Source: JBDHWG01 sp046328505 (GTDB lineage Bacteria > Chloroflexota > Anaerolineae > Epilineales > JAHCIE01). Taken from it: a stretch of 64,000 nucleotides of DNA. Shown here one piece after another: positions 52,387 through 61,655 of this stretch; positions within the stretch are counted from its first letter, which is position 1; the number at the start of each line of letters is the position of its first letter. Location: the NCBI GenBank assembly GCA_046328505.1, contig JAXLWL010000004.1, positions 124,001-188,000 of the forward strand, written 5' to 3'. Both the position numbers and the translations under genes were made by a program. The notes beneath the pieces are model-generated. The model saw nothing but the letters and a program-made list of their open reading frames with translations, did no database searches and had not been told where the DNA came from.

Positions 52387-54633
52387 ATGAGCGAGGTTGA
52401 GGTCTTGCCCCCCTACAGTGCAGACGGCCGGCGCCCCAGACTCATGGCTGAATTCGAGCCGCGGCGATTGCTTCCGAGCGTCATGGCGGGCCTGATCGTG
52501 GGCCTGATGACTATCCTACTCGCCCTGTCGTTCGCGGCGCTCGTCTTCTCCGAGGACCTGGCCGAGCAACTCCCGCGCGCCATCGGCACCACCCTCTTCA
52601 GCGCCGTCGTCATCAACCTCGTCGTCGCGCTTGGCAGCTCCTTCCGCACGGCGATCGCCCCAATTCAGGACCCGGTGGCGGCTGTCCTGGCCGTTATCGT
52701 CGCATCGATCGCCACCAACCCGGAGCTGCATGGCTCGCTTGAGCCTGTCCTGCCAACGGTGTTGGCCGCGATTGCGCTCACGTCACTTCTGACGGGCGCT
52801 TTCTTCCTGGCCCTCGGGGTGTTTCGCCTGGGTCGCATGATCCGCTACATTCCATACCCTGTTGTCGGCGGGTTTCTCGCCGGCGCAGGCTGGCTTGTCG
52901 CCCACGGCTCGATCGCCGTGCTGACCGATCTCCATCTCGACATCAAACACCTGCCGGAGCTGGCGCACGGCGACATGCTGGCCCGCCTGTTGCCCGGCGT
53001 CGCTCTGGCCGTCGTCCTCCTGGCCCTCTCGCGGCGCGGCACGCACATCCTCGCGGTGCCTGTGACGCTCATAGCCGCGACCGGCCTGTTTTACGCGACG
53101 GTATGGCTGACCGGTTCGTCGGTCGCCGAGGCAGCCGAGGGCGGCTTGTTGCTAGGGCCGTTCCACACCAACCAGTTGTGGCAGCCGCTGACCGTCGATG
53201 ACCTGCAGCATGTAAACTGGCGCGTGCTGGTCGAGCAGTGGGGCGATATCGCCGCCTTGCTGGTCATCAATGCCATCGCCCTGCTGCTGAACTCGACCGA
53301 GCTAGAGCTTGTGCTGCGCAAGGACGCTGACCTCGACCGCGAGTTGCGCGTGGCCGGCGTCGCCAATGTGGTGGCTGGGGCGGGCGGGGGGATGGCCGGC
53401 TATCTGTCGCTGCCGCTCACCCACCTCGGATCGAAGCAGGGGGCCGACAGTCGGGTGGTCGGTTTGGTCGCGGCGCTTTTCGCCGGCGTGGTCCTCGTGT
53501 TTGTCCCGTCGCTGCTCGCCTACGTTCCGAGGGTCGTGCTGGGCGGCTTGCTGCTATTTACCGGCCTGGAGCTCCTCGTCGAGTGGGCGTACGACTCCAG
53601 GCGTCGGCTGCCGCGGATCGACTACGCGATGGTCCTGAGTATCCTTCTCGTCATCGCCGTGGCGGGCTTCTTAGCGGGCGTCGCGCTCGGCGTCGCGGTC
53701 GCGATCGTGCTGTTCGTCGTCAGCTACAGCCGCATCAACGTGGTCAAGCACCAACTCAGCGGGCGGAACTATCAGAGCAACGTCGACCGCCCGCCGCTCC
53801 AGCGCCGCTTGCTGCAGGAGCGCGGCGACGAGCTGTACATCGTGAAGCTCCAGGGGTTCCTCTTCTTTGGGACGGCCAACAGCCTGCTCGAACAGGTGCG
53901 CAGGCGTCTGGATGATCCAACGCTGCCGACTGTGCTGTTCGCTGTGCTCGACTTCCGGCTCGTGACCGGCATGGACACGTCGGCGTCGCTCAGCTTCACC
54001 AAGCTGCGTCAGATCGCACGCGCGCGCAGCCTGACCCTCGTCCTGACCAATCTGGCGCCCGAGATCGATCAGCAGCTCCAGACGAGCGTAGAGGAAGAGG
54101 AAGAGGCGTCGCTCCACATCTTCGCGGACCTTGACCACGGCATCGAATGGTGCGAGAACCAGATGCTCGCGCGCGAGGGCGGCCTCGGCGCGACGATCTC
54201 CCTCTTCGATTACCTGGCTGCCCTCTTACCGACGCACGCCGCCGCATCGCGGTTGTTGAGCTATCTGGACCGTCTGGAGCTTCCGGCGGGCGAATACGTG
54301 GTCCACCAGGGCGCTCCTTCGGACGAGCTGTACCTGGTCGAGTCGGGGGAGCTGACCGCCTTGCTGGAGCGGCCCGACGATGAGCCGCTTCGGTTGCGCA
54401 CGGTTGGCGCGGGGACGCCGATAGGCGAGTTGGGCTTCTACCTGGGGACACCGCGGACAGCCTCGGTGATTGCCCAGCAGCCGACGGTGCTGTACCGCCT
54501 GACGCGGGCGCGCGCGGAGGAGATCAATGCGCGCGACCCCGAGGTGGCGGCTGTGCTGCACGAGTTGGTGGCGCGCATCCTCGCCGAGCGATTGGTCAAC
54601 TCGAACACCACAGTGGCGGCGCTACTGCAGTGA
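52387..54633 (+). CDS. SulP-STAS transporter with cyclic-nucleotide-binding domain
   Basis: 748 residues. About 10-12 membrane segments (30-440) of the SulP fold, a STAS domain (about 480-590; FLFFGTANSLLEQVRRRL, FRLVTGMDTSASLSF), and a C-terminal cNMP/CAP-type domain (about 610-735; YVVHQGAPSDELYLVESGELTALL, GELGFYLGTPRTASVIA). Such three-part proteins are known in cyanobacteria and other phyla. The cNMP pocket motif GELGFYLGTPRTA keeps the phosphate-binding Glu and Arg. Likely an anion or bicarbonate transporter gated by a nucleotide. Confidence 0.9.
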   Translation: MSEVEVLPPYSADGRRPRLMAEFEPRRLLPSVMAGLIVGLMTILLALSFAALVFSEDLAEQLPRAIGTTLFSAVVINLVVALGSSFRTAIAPIQDPVAAVLAVIVASIATNPELHGSLEPVLPTVLAAIALTSLLTGAFFLALGVFRLGRMIRYIPYPVVGGFLAGAGWLVAHGSIAVLTDLHLDIKHLPELAHGDMLARLLPGVALAVVLLALSRRGTHILAVPVTLIAATGLFYATVWLTGSSVAEAAEGGLLLGPFHTNQLWQPLTVDDLQHVNWRVLVEQWGDIAALLVINAIALLLNSTELELVLRKDADLDRELRVAGVANVVAGAGGGMAGYLSLPLTHLGSKQGADSRVVGLVAALFAGVVLVFVPSLLAYVPRVVLGGLLLFTGLELLVEWAYDSRRRLPRIDYAMVLSILLVIAVAGFLAGVALGVAVAIVLFVVSYSRINVVKHQLSGRNYQSNVDRPPLQRRLLQERGDELYIVKLQGFLFFGTANSLLEQVRRRLDDPTLPTVLFAVLDFRLVTGMDTSASLSFTKLRQIARARSLTLVLTNLAPEIDQQLQTSVEEEEEASLHIFADLDHGIEWCENQMLAREGGLGATISLFDYLAALLPTHAAASRLLSYLDRLELPAGEYVVHQGAPSDELYLVESGELTALLERPDDEPLRLRTVGAGTPIGELGFYLGTPRTASVIAQQPTVLYRLTRARAEEINARDPEVAAVLHELVARILAERLVNSNTTVAALLQ

Positions 54634-54665
54634 CCGAACCGAGTCCGAGCAGCTCACAATGCCAT

Positions 54666-55601
54666 TCATGGCGTCTGCGCCCCGATGGCTTCGACGTAGA
54701 CGGCGTAGACCGACTGGCCGGCGGTTATAAATAGTCGGTTCTTCTTAGCGCCACCGAAGCATAGGTTGGAACATGGCTCGGGTAGGTGGATTTTGCCGAT
54801 CAGGTCACCCTCAGCCGTGAAGCAATGCACCCCATCGAAACCCGCCCCGCCCCATCCGGCGCTCACCCATAGGTTGCCCTCGCGATCGACGCGTATCCCA
54901 TCCGCTCCCCCCGGCGCCATGTCGGCGAATACCCGGCCGTTGGTGAGCCGCGTACCATCCACGACATCGAAGACTCGGATGTGGTGAGGTTCGCCGGTGT
55001 CGACGATGTAGAGTCGGGTCTCATCCGGCGAGAAGCAGAGGCCGTTGGGCCGGTCGAAATCGTCCGCCACCACCGTGGCCTGGCCGGTATGCGGGTCGAG
55101 GCGATACACGTAGCGAGGCAGCTCGAACTCCGCCTTTTCCCCCTCGTAATTCATAAGAATGCCATAGCCCGGATCGGTGAACCAGATGGAGCCATCGGAA
55201 TGCACGACGACGTCATTCGGGGCGTTGAGCCGCTTGCCCTGGAAGCGGTCCATCAGCACTGTGATGCTGCCATCCAGCTCCGTGCGTGTCACCCGCCGCG
55301 CGCCGTGCTCGCACGTCACCAGCCGACCCTGGCGGTCGCGGGTGTTGCCGTTACTGTAGTTGGAATTGGCGCGATACACGCTGACGGCGCCGCTGTCTTC
55401 GCACCAACGGAGCATTCGATTGTTGGGTATGTCGCTCCACAGCAAGTAGCGACCGTCGCCGAACCACACCGGCCCCTCTGTCCAGCGACAACCGGTGGCG
55501 AGGCGTTCGACCGCGGCGTTGCCGAGACGGTACTTGAGGAAACGAGGGTCAATGACCTCGATGGCCGGGTCGGGGTAGCGAACGACGGGGCGCTGATCCA
55601 T
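54666..55601 (-). CDS. SMP-30/gluconolactonase-family protein
   Basis: 311 residues from ATG 55601 (AAGGAGAG upstream). Six-bladed propeller motifs: TEGPVWFGDGRYLLWSDIPNNRMLRW (metal Glu), APNDVVVHSDGSIWFTDPGYG (Asn, Asp), RPNGLCFSPDETRLYIVDTG and GADGIRVDREGNLWVSAGWGG. Hydrolyses aldonolactones, releasing sugar acids. Converges on the SulP-cNMP gene with 32 nt between stops. Confidence 0.88.
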   Translation of the reverse strand: MDQRPVVRYPDPAIEVIDPRFLKYRLGNAAVERLATGCRWTEGPVWFGDGRYLLWSDIPNNRMLRWCEDSGAVSVYRANSNYSNGNTRDRQGRLVTCEHGARRVTRTELDGSITVLMDRFQGKRLNAPNDVVVHSDGSIWFTDPGYGILMNYEGEKAEFELPRYVYRLDPHTGQATVVADDFDRPNGLCFSPDETRLYIVDTGEPHHIRVFDVVDGTRLTNGRVFADMAPGGADGIRVDREGNLWVSAGWGGAGFDGVHCFTAEGDLIGKIHLPEPCSNLCFGGAKKNRLFITAGQSVYAVYVEAIGAQTP

Positions 55602-55714
55602 CACAATCTCTCCTTGGGGTTCGTATGACCATGGCGACGTGGAGTGGTGGGCGTCGGTATCGAGCAAGACGAGTCGAGCAATATCGCTTGCGTCGATACC
55701 CGCTTCGCCAATTG

Positions 55715-55838
55715 TACTACATCTGCCGGCGGCGGCGGTATTGGAGGGCTTCGGCCTTTGGGGGTGGGGGGACCGAAGGCAGCTGCCGGGGTGGGTCTTA
55801 ATGGCGTCGCTGCCGTCGAGATCGGCGATGATGCGGGC
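55715..55838 (-). pseudogene. Partial copy A of the comM 3' end
   Basis: Minus strand; matches the last roughly 31 codons of comM: the part for IIADLDGSDAIKTH and the part for AEALQYRRRRQM plus the TAG stop, with a 36-nt G-rich insert between them (GGGGGTGGGGGG...GGGGTGGG) that breaks the frame. The remaining 55602-55959 gap holds no gene. Confidence 0.8.
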
Positions 55839-55959
55839 CTAACCGCCACTCCTGGCACAAATAACAGCCGGACAATCGCCATTTCCAATGATGACTCGCC
55901 CCAAGTCTTAGGTTAGACTGGACCCACTAGTCGCTATACCCAGGTGTTGAGAGGACATC

Positions 55960-57504
55960 ATGAATACTCAGAAACCCAATCCTTTTCTTTCTGCGGCGTT
56001 GTACGGCCTGACGCACTTCGACCCAGGCCAGAGCGACACCTTTCCCTACCACGTCAAGCGCGGGACGTTCCGCGTTGATCCCACGCAGCAGCCGAGAATC
56101 TCCGGCGGGCCAGTCAACATCATGAACCTGGCTTCGACCGATCCGAATTACATGTGGGCCTGCGCAACAGATCGCATCGCCTATGTTGATTGCTCCAACG
56201 GCCAATGGCGGCTGGTCGCGGAGGTCGGTTTGCCGGGCGTGCGGCGCGTGGGTGAGGCCAGGCTGCAGCAGCTCATCGGGGAGCCGTTCAGCAGCATCGA
56301 CCAGGTGGAGACGGTGGCGATGCAGATCCTGGGCGAGCACCCTGAAATGGTGACTTCGAACGGCCTGTACACCGTGGCTGACTGCGACAACACGGTGTAC
56401 GTGAACTCCGGCGCGGTCATTTCCGCCATCGGCTTGAAGGACAGCGACAATCCGGCCGCCGGGCTTGAGGTCAAGCGAACGCTGGATACCACTACCTTTT
56501 TCACGCCCATGGCATTTCCGGGCTATCCCCCCGCCGTCCGCCTGATCGGGATGAGCATGACCTACGACGGACACCTGATCATCGGCGCGTTTAACGGCAT
56601 CGCGGTGATTGACCGCGAATTCAAGACCCAGCCACTGGTGTACAACATCGAGCAGGGCCAGTTCATCTCCAACTCGTTCGCGGTGGACGAGAACAACGGC
56701 ATCTACGTCGCCAGCGGCAGCTTCCAGCCTCGCGCGGACGGCATCCTGCGCAAGCTCATCTGGACCGGATCGGGCCTGTCGGACGCGGAAGAGGACGGCG
56801 CCTGGTCCTCACCCTACGACGGAGGAGACTGGGCGCCAGCGGTGAAGGCCGGCACCGGCACAGGCGCCACGCCCACTCTCATGGGATTCGGTCCGGATGA
56901 GGATCATCTGGTGGTGCTGACGGACGGCCTGAACCGCATGAAGATTGTCGCCTTCTGGCGCGACAACATCCCTGCTGATTTTGAGCAGAAGGCGGGCGCG
57001 AAGTCACGGCGCATCGCCGATCAGTTCCAGATTACCGCTGGTTTGCCGGCCGACACGGCGTGGATTCAATCGGAGCAGTCGGTCGCGGTCAACGGCATGG
57101 GCGCCTTCGTGGTGAACAACATGGTACCGAAGGGCCACAAGGACAAGCTGGTGGACGTGCTGGCCAACGGGCCGGCGGTGGCGCCGCCCCACGGCATGGA
57201 ACGCGTGGCGTGGGATTCGAAAGCGCGCTCCTGGCGCGCGGCCTGGACGCGCGGTGACGTGGCTTCGACGAGCATGGTCCCCGTGGCAAGCTCGGCCTCG
57301 AACCTCGTGTTCGTCAATGGCTACTCCAAAGAGGACGGGTGGCAAGTCACAGGGCTGGACTGTGACACCGGCGAGGTGGTACACCGCACCATCTTTGGCA
57401 GCAGCAACCTGGGGAATGGCGCGTACGCACTGATCCAGTTCCTGGCGAACGGCGACCTGCTGTTCAATTCTGTGGCGGGGCCGATGCGGGTTCGACTTGT
57501 GTAG
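55960..57504 (+). CDS. Propeller-like protein of unknown function
   Basis: 514 residues, no signal peptide, no membrane segment. Repeated short beta blocks (NYMWACATDRIAYVDCSNGQWRLV, NGLYTVADCDNTVYVNSG, GHLIIGAFNGIAVIDREF, NNGIYVASGSF, DHLVVLTDGLNRMKIVAFW) suggest a beta-propeller. I do not recognise a family with a known function. ATG preceded by only a weak site. It lies between comM fragments A and B. Confidence 0.75.
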   Translation: MNTQKPNPFLSAALYGLTHFDPGQSDTFPYHVKRGTFRVDPTQQPRISGGPVNIMNLASTDPNYMWACATDRIAYVDCSNGQWRLVAEVGLPGVRRVGEARLQQLIGEPFSSIDQVETVAMQILGEHPEMVTSNGLYTVADCDNTVYVNSGAVISAIGLKDSDNPAAGLEVKRTLDTTTFFTPMAFPGYPPAVRLIGMSMTYDGHLIIGAFNGIAVIDREFKTQPLVYNIEQGQFISNSFAVDENNGIYVASGSFQPRADGILRKLIWTGSGLSDAEEDGAWSSPYDGGDWAPAVKAGTGTGATPTLMGFGPDEDHLVVLTDGLNRMKIVAFWRDNIPADFEQKAGAKSRRIADQFQITAGLPADTAWIQSEQSVAVNGMGAFVVNNMVPKGHKDKLVDVLANGPAVAPPHGMERVAWDSKARSWRAAWTRGDVASTSMVPVASSASNLVFVNGYSKEDGWQVTGLDCDTGEVVHRTIFGSSNLGNGAYALIQFLANGDLLFNSVAGPMRVRLV

Positions 57505-57525
57505 GGACAGACGCCTGGCTTTAGC

Positions 57526-57816
57526 CCCTGTCTTTTACACAGAACGTTTGAGCGAGGCTGGCTATTCGGAAGACAGCCGACGGTGTCGCTGCGAGGAGGA
57601 CGTCTCTCGGGGGTGTGGGGGGCGAAGCTCCCCACTGACGAAGCAGCCTCCCGACAGGTGACAGACACGGCTGATGCGGCTCAGACGGCCTTGGACCAGG
57701 GCGAGGGATTGCTTCGCTTCGCTCGCAATGACGGGTTGGTGCTGTGGCCGCGGTGGCCACGCCGTCTTCCAGCCCCGCTGGCTATCGCGCTGCCGAGATG
57801 TGTGTAAAAGACAGGG
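57526..57816. mobile_element. MITE-like element with 16-bp perfect terminal inverted repeats
   Basis: CCCTGTCTTTTACACA at 57526-57541 and its exact complement at 57801-57816, with weaker similarity continuing inward. GCTTTA flanks both ends (57518 and 57816), possibly a target duplication. The 290-nt body has no transposase; it carries a dispersed repeat of the GTCATTGCGAGC family with GGGGGTGTGGGGGG and an inverted arm ending CGCTCGCAATGACGG. The TGTAAAAGACA ends recall IS256-type elements. Confidence 0.65.
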
Positions 57817-57965
57817 CTTTAACCCTGCGGGGCGACTGACATATCCTTCTCGTCGGGAGCCGTGAGTATCCTCCTCAAGGTAGTTGGCGCTACCGTCAGG
57901 ATACTCGGCTCCTCTCTCTTTGTACAGCTCTCAGTATACGGCCTCATTTACCCTCGCCGTCGCGG

Positions 57966-58095
57966 CCTATACTGGAGCGCTTCGGTCTTGGGAGTGGGTG
58001 GGGGTGCGCCCCTGCTGGAGTGGGGCTTGATGCTGTCGCCGCCGTCGAGGTCGGCGATGGTGCGGGCGAGCTTGAGGATGCGGTGAAAGGCGCGC
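57966..58095 (-). pseudogene. Partial copy B of the comM 3' end
   Basis: Minus strand; about 40 codons of the comM C-terminus (RILKLARTIADLDGGDSIKPH and EALQYRPRR) with a G-rich insert at the same place as in copy A (GGGAGTGGGTGGGGG), here keeping frame. Its upstream edge touches the stop of the DUF3368 gene. Nothing else is seen between 57817 and 58096. Confidence 0.82.
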
Positions 58096-58096
58096 T

Positions 58097-58576
58097 TCAG
58101 CTTTCGCCGGCAAGACGGCGTGCTTCTTCATAAAGGCGAGGCGACAGACGGATACCAGAGGCAAGCAGAGCGTCGAGAAGGGGTAGAACGGCAGGAATGT
58201 AGCCTGTGTGCTTGGCGGCAAGGAGTAGCCCAATTGTTCCTGTCACTCTCACCCCAAGCGTCGTCGCAACGGCTCGGCCACGACGCTCGTCTATGAGGAG
58301 CGTCGCCCCAAGTTCTTGCGACAATATGATGGCCTCGCTCTCGCCAAGATCAAGCCAGAACCGAAGGCGCTGGACGGCAATCTCATCTGCCACAGGGCGA
58401 ACCACGAGCCATGTCCCTTGCTCAAGATCACTAGCGCCAGGTAAGTCAGGATTGCGAGTCACCTCAGCGAAGACGGCGGGTGGAACGACGATCTCACCAA
58501 ACAACGTCTCGAATAGGTCGAGGCGCCCAATGCGCGCCAGGGCAATCAGCGGGCCGGCGTTGCTGACAACGGTCAC
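58097..58576 (-). CDS. DUF3368 PIN-like toxin
   Basis: 159 residues. VVSNAGPLIALARIG at the start, LGESEAIILSQELGATLLIDERRGRAVA in the middle and GTIGLLLAAKHTG later are the DUF3368 pattern, a PIN-domain RNase fold with acidic residues D/E/D. It follows its antitoxin without a gap and ends at comM fragment B. Confidence 0.87.
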   Translation of the reverse strand: MTVVSNAGPLIALARIGRLDLFETLFGEIVVPPAVFAEVTRNPDLPGASDLEQGTWLVVRPVADEIAVQRLRFWLDLGESEAIILSQELGATLLIDERRGRAVATTLGVRVTGTIGLLLAAKHTGYIPAVLPLLDALLASGIRLSPRLYEEARRLAGES

Positions 58577-58864
58577 CTACTCATTCCCGGATCGCGCACC
58601 CGTATTGCTTGCTGCTTCAATGTCAGACATGAGTTCATCGGGCGACATGTCAAGGTAGTCAATATCACGCTGGGCAAGCAGCAAGATGAATTGGGTCTTG
58701 GTGATGCCGAGAATCTCAGCCGCTTTGCCGGTTGAAATCTGGCCTTCTCGAAACAACTCGATCGTGAGCCACTCCTGCGCGCGACGGCCAGCCTCCGAGG
58801 TTGGCACGTTCAAGGCCAGAAGCAAGTCACGCGGTAACTCAACTTGCACAGTGACGGTGTCCAC
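58577..58864 (-). CDS. UPF0175-family antitoxin
   Basis: 95 residues from GTG 58864, which has AAGGAGG 8 nt upstream; a TTG eight codons earlier is the alternative. VTVQVELPRDLLLAL and a helix-turn-helix (ISTGKAAEILGITKTQFILLLAQR) match UPF0175 antitoxins, regular partners of DUF3368 toxins. Probably DNA binding and autoregulatory. It begins 50 nt from the comM stop. Confidence 0.87.
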   Translation of the reverse strand: MDTVTVQVELPRDLLLALNVPTSEAGRRAQEWLTIELFREGQISTGKAAEILGITKTQFILLLAQRDIDYLDMSPDELMSDIEAASNTGARSGNE

Positions 58865-58913
58865 CAGCTTGACCTCCTTGACTTCCAACGATCCGTCGCC
58901 TGACCAAAGTATA

Positions 58914-60470
58914 CTACATCTGTCGCCTTGGTCGGTACTGGAGGGCTTCGGCGAGGTGGTGGGTTTTGATGGCGTCGCTGCCGTCGAGGTCGGCGATGGT
59001 GCGGGCGAGCTTGAGGATGCGGTGGAAGGCGCGGGCGCTGAGCTGGAGCTGCGTCATTGCCGCCTTGACCAGCGCCTTGCCGGCCTCGTCGAGCTTGCAG
59101 TACTCCCGCACCTCGGCGGGTCCCATGTCGGCGTTGGACTTGTTCAGGAGGCTGCCGTTGCGCTGCGCCGAGAGGGTGTCCTCCGGCAAGGGCTTCGCCA
59201 GGCGGTCGCGTTGGATGGCGCGGGCGGCTTCGACGCGGGCGCGGATGGCGCTGCTGGGTTCAGCGAGTCGATCGCCGATGAGCTTGTCGTAGTCCACGCG
59301 GGGGACGTCGATGTGGATATCGATGCGGTCGAGGAGGGGGCCGGAGATGCGCTTCTGGTAGCGGGCGATGGTGCCCGCGCTGCACGTGCATTCGTGCTGG
59401 CTATCGCCGTACCACCCGCAAGGGCATGGGTTCATGGCGCTGATGAGCTGGAAATTGGCGGGGAAGGTGAGCGAGCCGTTGGCGCGGCTGATGGTGACGA
59501 TGCGGTCTTCGAGTGGCTGGCGCATGACTTCCAGCGTGCGCGGGTTGAACTCCGGTAGCTCGTCCAGGAAGAGGACGCCCTGGTGGGCGAGGGTGATCTC
59601 ACCGGGGCGCGGGATGCCGCCGCCGCCGACGAGGCCGGCGTGGCTGATGGTGTGGTGCGGGGCGCGGAAGGGGCGCTGGCGGATGAGGGGCTGGCCGGGC
59701 GGAAGGAGACCGGCGATGGAGTAGATTTTCGTGACTTCGAGCGCTTCGTCCAGAGTCAAGCGCGGCAGGACGCCGGGCAGTGCGCGGGCCATGAGCGTCT
59801 TGCCGGCGCCGGGCGAGCCGGTCATCAGCAGGTTGTGGCCGCCCGCCGCGGCGACTTCGAGGGCGCGCCGAACGTGCTCTTGCCCCCGGATTTCGCTGAA
59901 ATCCGTCGCGTAGATAGTTTCGTCTGTGTCCACGCCGAAGCGCGGCGCGGTCGGCGTGAGCTTGCGCATGCCGCGCAGATGCGCGACAAGCTCCGGCAGC
60001 GTCGCCACGCCGTAGACGGTCAGCCCGTCGATGAGCGCTGCTTCGGCAGCATCCTGGGTTGGAACGAACAGCGTGCGGATGCCGCGCTCGCGGGCGACGG
60101 CGGCCATGGGCAGGATACCGTCGGTGTGGCGCACCGAGCCGTCGAGGGACAACTCGCCGATGAAGGCCATGCTCTCAACCGGCCAGACTTGCTGAATGGC
60201 GATGAGCAGGCCGACGGCGATGGGCAGGTCGTACGCCGGGCCTTCCTTGCGCACGTCGGCCGGGGCGAGATTGACGGTGATGCGGCCACGCGGGAAGGGC
60301 AAGCCGCTGTTGGCGATGGCGGCGCGTACCCGCTCCTTGCTCTCGTTGACGGCGGCGTCGGGCAGACCGACGATGACGAGGGAGGTCATGCCCTGGGAGA
60401 TGTCGACTTCGACATCGACAAGCTGACCCTCCAGACCGACCAGCGCGCAGCTCACTACCTTCGCCAGCAC
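58914..60470 (-). CDS. comM: ComM/YifB Mg-chelatase-like AAA+ helicase
   Basis: 518 residues, usual length about 505-515. N-terminal ChlI-type domain with VDVEVDISQGMTSLVIVGLPDAAVNESKERVRAAI, Walker A GSPGAGKTLMARALPG (about 217), Walker B FLDELPEF, sensor LISAMNPCPCGWYGD with the zinc-type Cys cluster (CPCG...HECTC), and a C-terminal winged/Mg-chelatase domain. ComM is a hexameric helicase that aids branch migration in natural transformation. Its 3' end is present twice more in fragments A and B. Confidence 0.93.
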   Translation of the reverse strand: MLAKVVSCALVGLEGQLVDVEVDISQGMTSLVIVGLPDAAVNESKERVRAAIANSGLPFPRGRITVNLAPADVRKEGPAYDLPIAVGLLIAIQQVWPVESMAFIGELSLDGSVRHTDGILPMAAVARERGIRTLFVPTQDAAEAALIDGLTVYGVATLPELVAHLRGMRKLTPTAPRFGVDTDETIYATDFSEIRGQEHVRRALEVAAAGGHNLLMTGSPGAGKTLMARALPGVLPRLTLDEALEVTKIYSIAGLLPPGQPLIRQRPFRAPHHTISHAGLVGGGGIPRPGEITLAHQGVLFLDELPEFNPRTLEVMRQPLEDRIVTISRANGSLTFPANFQLISAMNPCPCGWYGDSQHECTCSAGTIARYQKRISGPLLDRIDIHIDVPRVDYDKLIGDRLAEPSSAIRARVEAARAIQRDRLAKPLPEDTLSAQRNGSLLNKSNADMGPAEVREYCKLDEAGKALVKAAMTQLQLSARAFHRILKLARTIADLDGSDAIKTHHLAEALQYRPRRQM

Positions 60471-60606
60471 AGGCTCCCCCTTGCCTTGACTTATATGAAC
60501 TCGTCTACCGCTAGGTTAGCAGGGAGGGCCTTGTTCGTCAAGTTACTATCGCCGGCTGTTCGCGGTATACTATCGCTATCAACCCACTATGCCAGGAGGC
60601 ACTGAC

Positions 60607-61026
60607 ATGGCCATCGACCGAAGTCACCCGAAGTACGCGCACGTCGAGCGGCGCCTGTATATCGAGCCGTTCATCTGGCTCAGCAGCGTTCGGCCGGATG
60701 GCCGCCCCCACCTTGTGCCCGTATGGTTCCTGTGGGACGGGGAAACGCTCACCATTTTCAGCCAGCCCAACAACCAGAAGATTCGCAATCTGCGGGCGAA
60801 CCCGCACGTCACGGTGGCCCTCGAGGCCGCCAATGAGGGAGAGGACGTCGCTATCCTGGAAGGCACGGCGCAGCTCCTCTCGATGGATGCCGTCGCGCCC
60901 ATTCTTGATCAATATCGTGAGAAGTACGAGGCCAGCATCATCGCCCTGGGGATGACACCGGAGACGATGATGGCGACGTATAGCCAGCCCATCCGGGTGA
61001 CGCCGACGCGGCTTATCACGTGGTGA
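60607..61026 (+). CDS. PNPOx-like flavin/F420-binding protein
   Basis: 139 residues, split-barrel fold. WLSSVRPDGRPHLVPVWFLWDGETLTIFSQPNNQKIRNLRANPHVTVAL is the pyridoxamine-phosphate-oxidase-like signature of small FMN- or F420-dependent reductases; the C-terminus PIRVTPTRLITW fits the F420-type subgroup. CCAGGAGG precedes the ATG. Substrate unknown. Confidence 0.85.
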   Translation: MAIDRSHPKYAHVERRLYIEPFIWLSSVRPDGRPHLVPVWFLWDGETLTIFSQPNNQKIRNLRANPHVTVALEAANEGEDVAILEGTAQLLSMDAVAPILDQYREKYEASIIALGMTPETMMATYSQPIRVTPTRLITW

Positions 61027-61042
61027 TCGGCCGGGAGGGGTG

Positions 61043-61603
61043 ATGCGCCTGACAACTGAGCGCCTCATCTTGCGCGACTTCGTGCCGGAGGATTGGTCGG
61101 ACGTCCTGGAGTATCAGGCGAACCCAGAGTATCTCCGCTACTACGCCTGGGAGGAGCGTCGGCCCGCAGACGTGCAGGCGTTCGTGGCGATGTTCCTGGC
61201 CCATCAGGCCGAGCAGCCGCGCACCAAGTACCAGTTCGCGATCGTGCTGCCCGAGACAAATCGCGTCATCGGCAACTGCGGCGTGCGCAAGAAGACGGCG
61301 GACGCGCGCGACGGTGACATGGGCTACGAGCTGTCGCCGCTGTACTGGGGGCGCGGCTTCGCCACCGAGGCAGCGCGAGCCGTCGCAGCGTTTGGCTTCG
61401 AGCAGCTGGGGTTGCACCGCCTCTCCGCCTGGTGTATCGCCGACAACGCAGCGTCGGCGCGGGTGCTGCAGCGGCTGGGGATGCGGCAAGAGGGACACTT
61501 CCGCGAGAACGAGTGGTTCAAGGGCCGCTACTGGGACAGCCTCGTTTACGCCATACTGGACAGGGAGTGGGAGGCGAAGCGGCGCGCGGCGAGCCGCGCT
61601 TGA
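61043..61603 (+). CDS. RimJ/RimL-type acetyltransferase
   Basis: 186 residues, single GNAT domain: TTERLILRDFVPEDW, MGYELSPLYWGRGFATEAARAVAAFGFEQLGLHRLSAWCIADNAASARVLQRLGMRQEG. Acetylates an N-terminal or free amine. ATG 61043 chosen over the adjacent GTG; GGGAGGGG lies 4 nt upstream. Starts 16 nt after the PNPOx-like gene, probably co-transcribed. Confidence 0.9.
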   Translation: MRLTTERLILRDFVPEDWSDVLEYQANPEYLRYYAWEERRPADVQAFVAMFLAHQAEQPRTKYQFAIVLPETNRVIGNCGVRKKTADARDGDMGYELSPLYWGRGFATEAARAVAAFGFEQLGLHRLSAWCIADNAASARVLQRLGMRQEGHFRENEWFKGRYWDSLVYAILDREWEAKRRAASRA

Positions 61604-61655
61604 CACGCGCCACGGGCGGGCGCAACATTGACTTCAGTCCATCGTTCACCCACGA

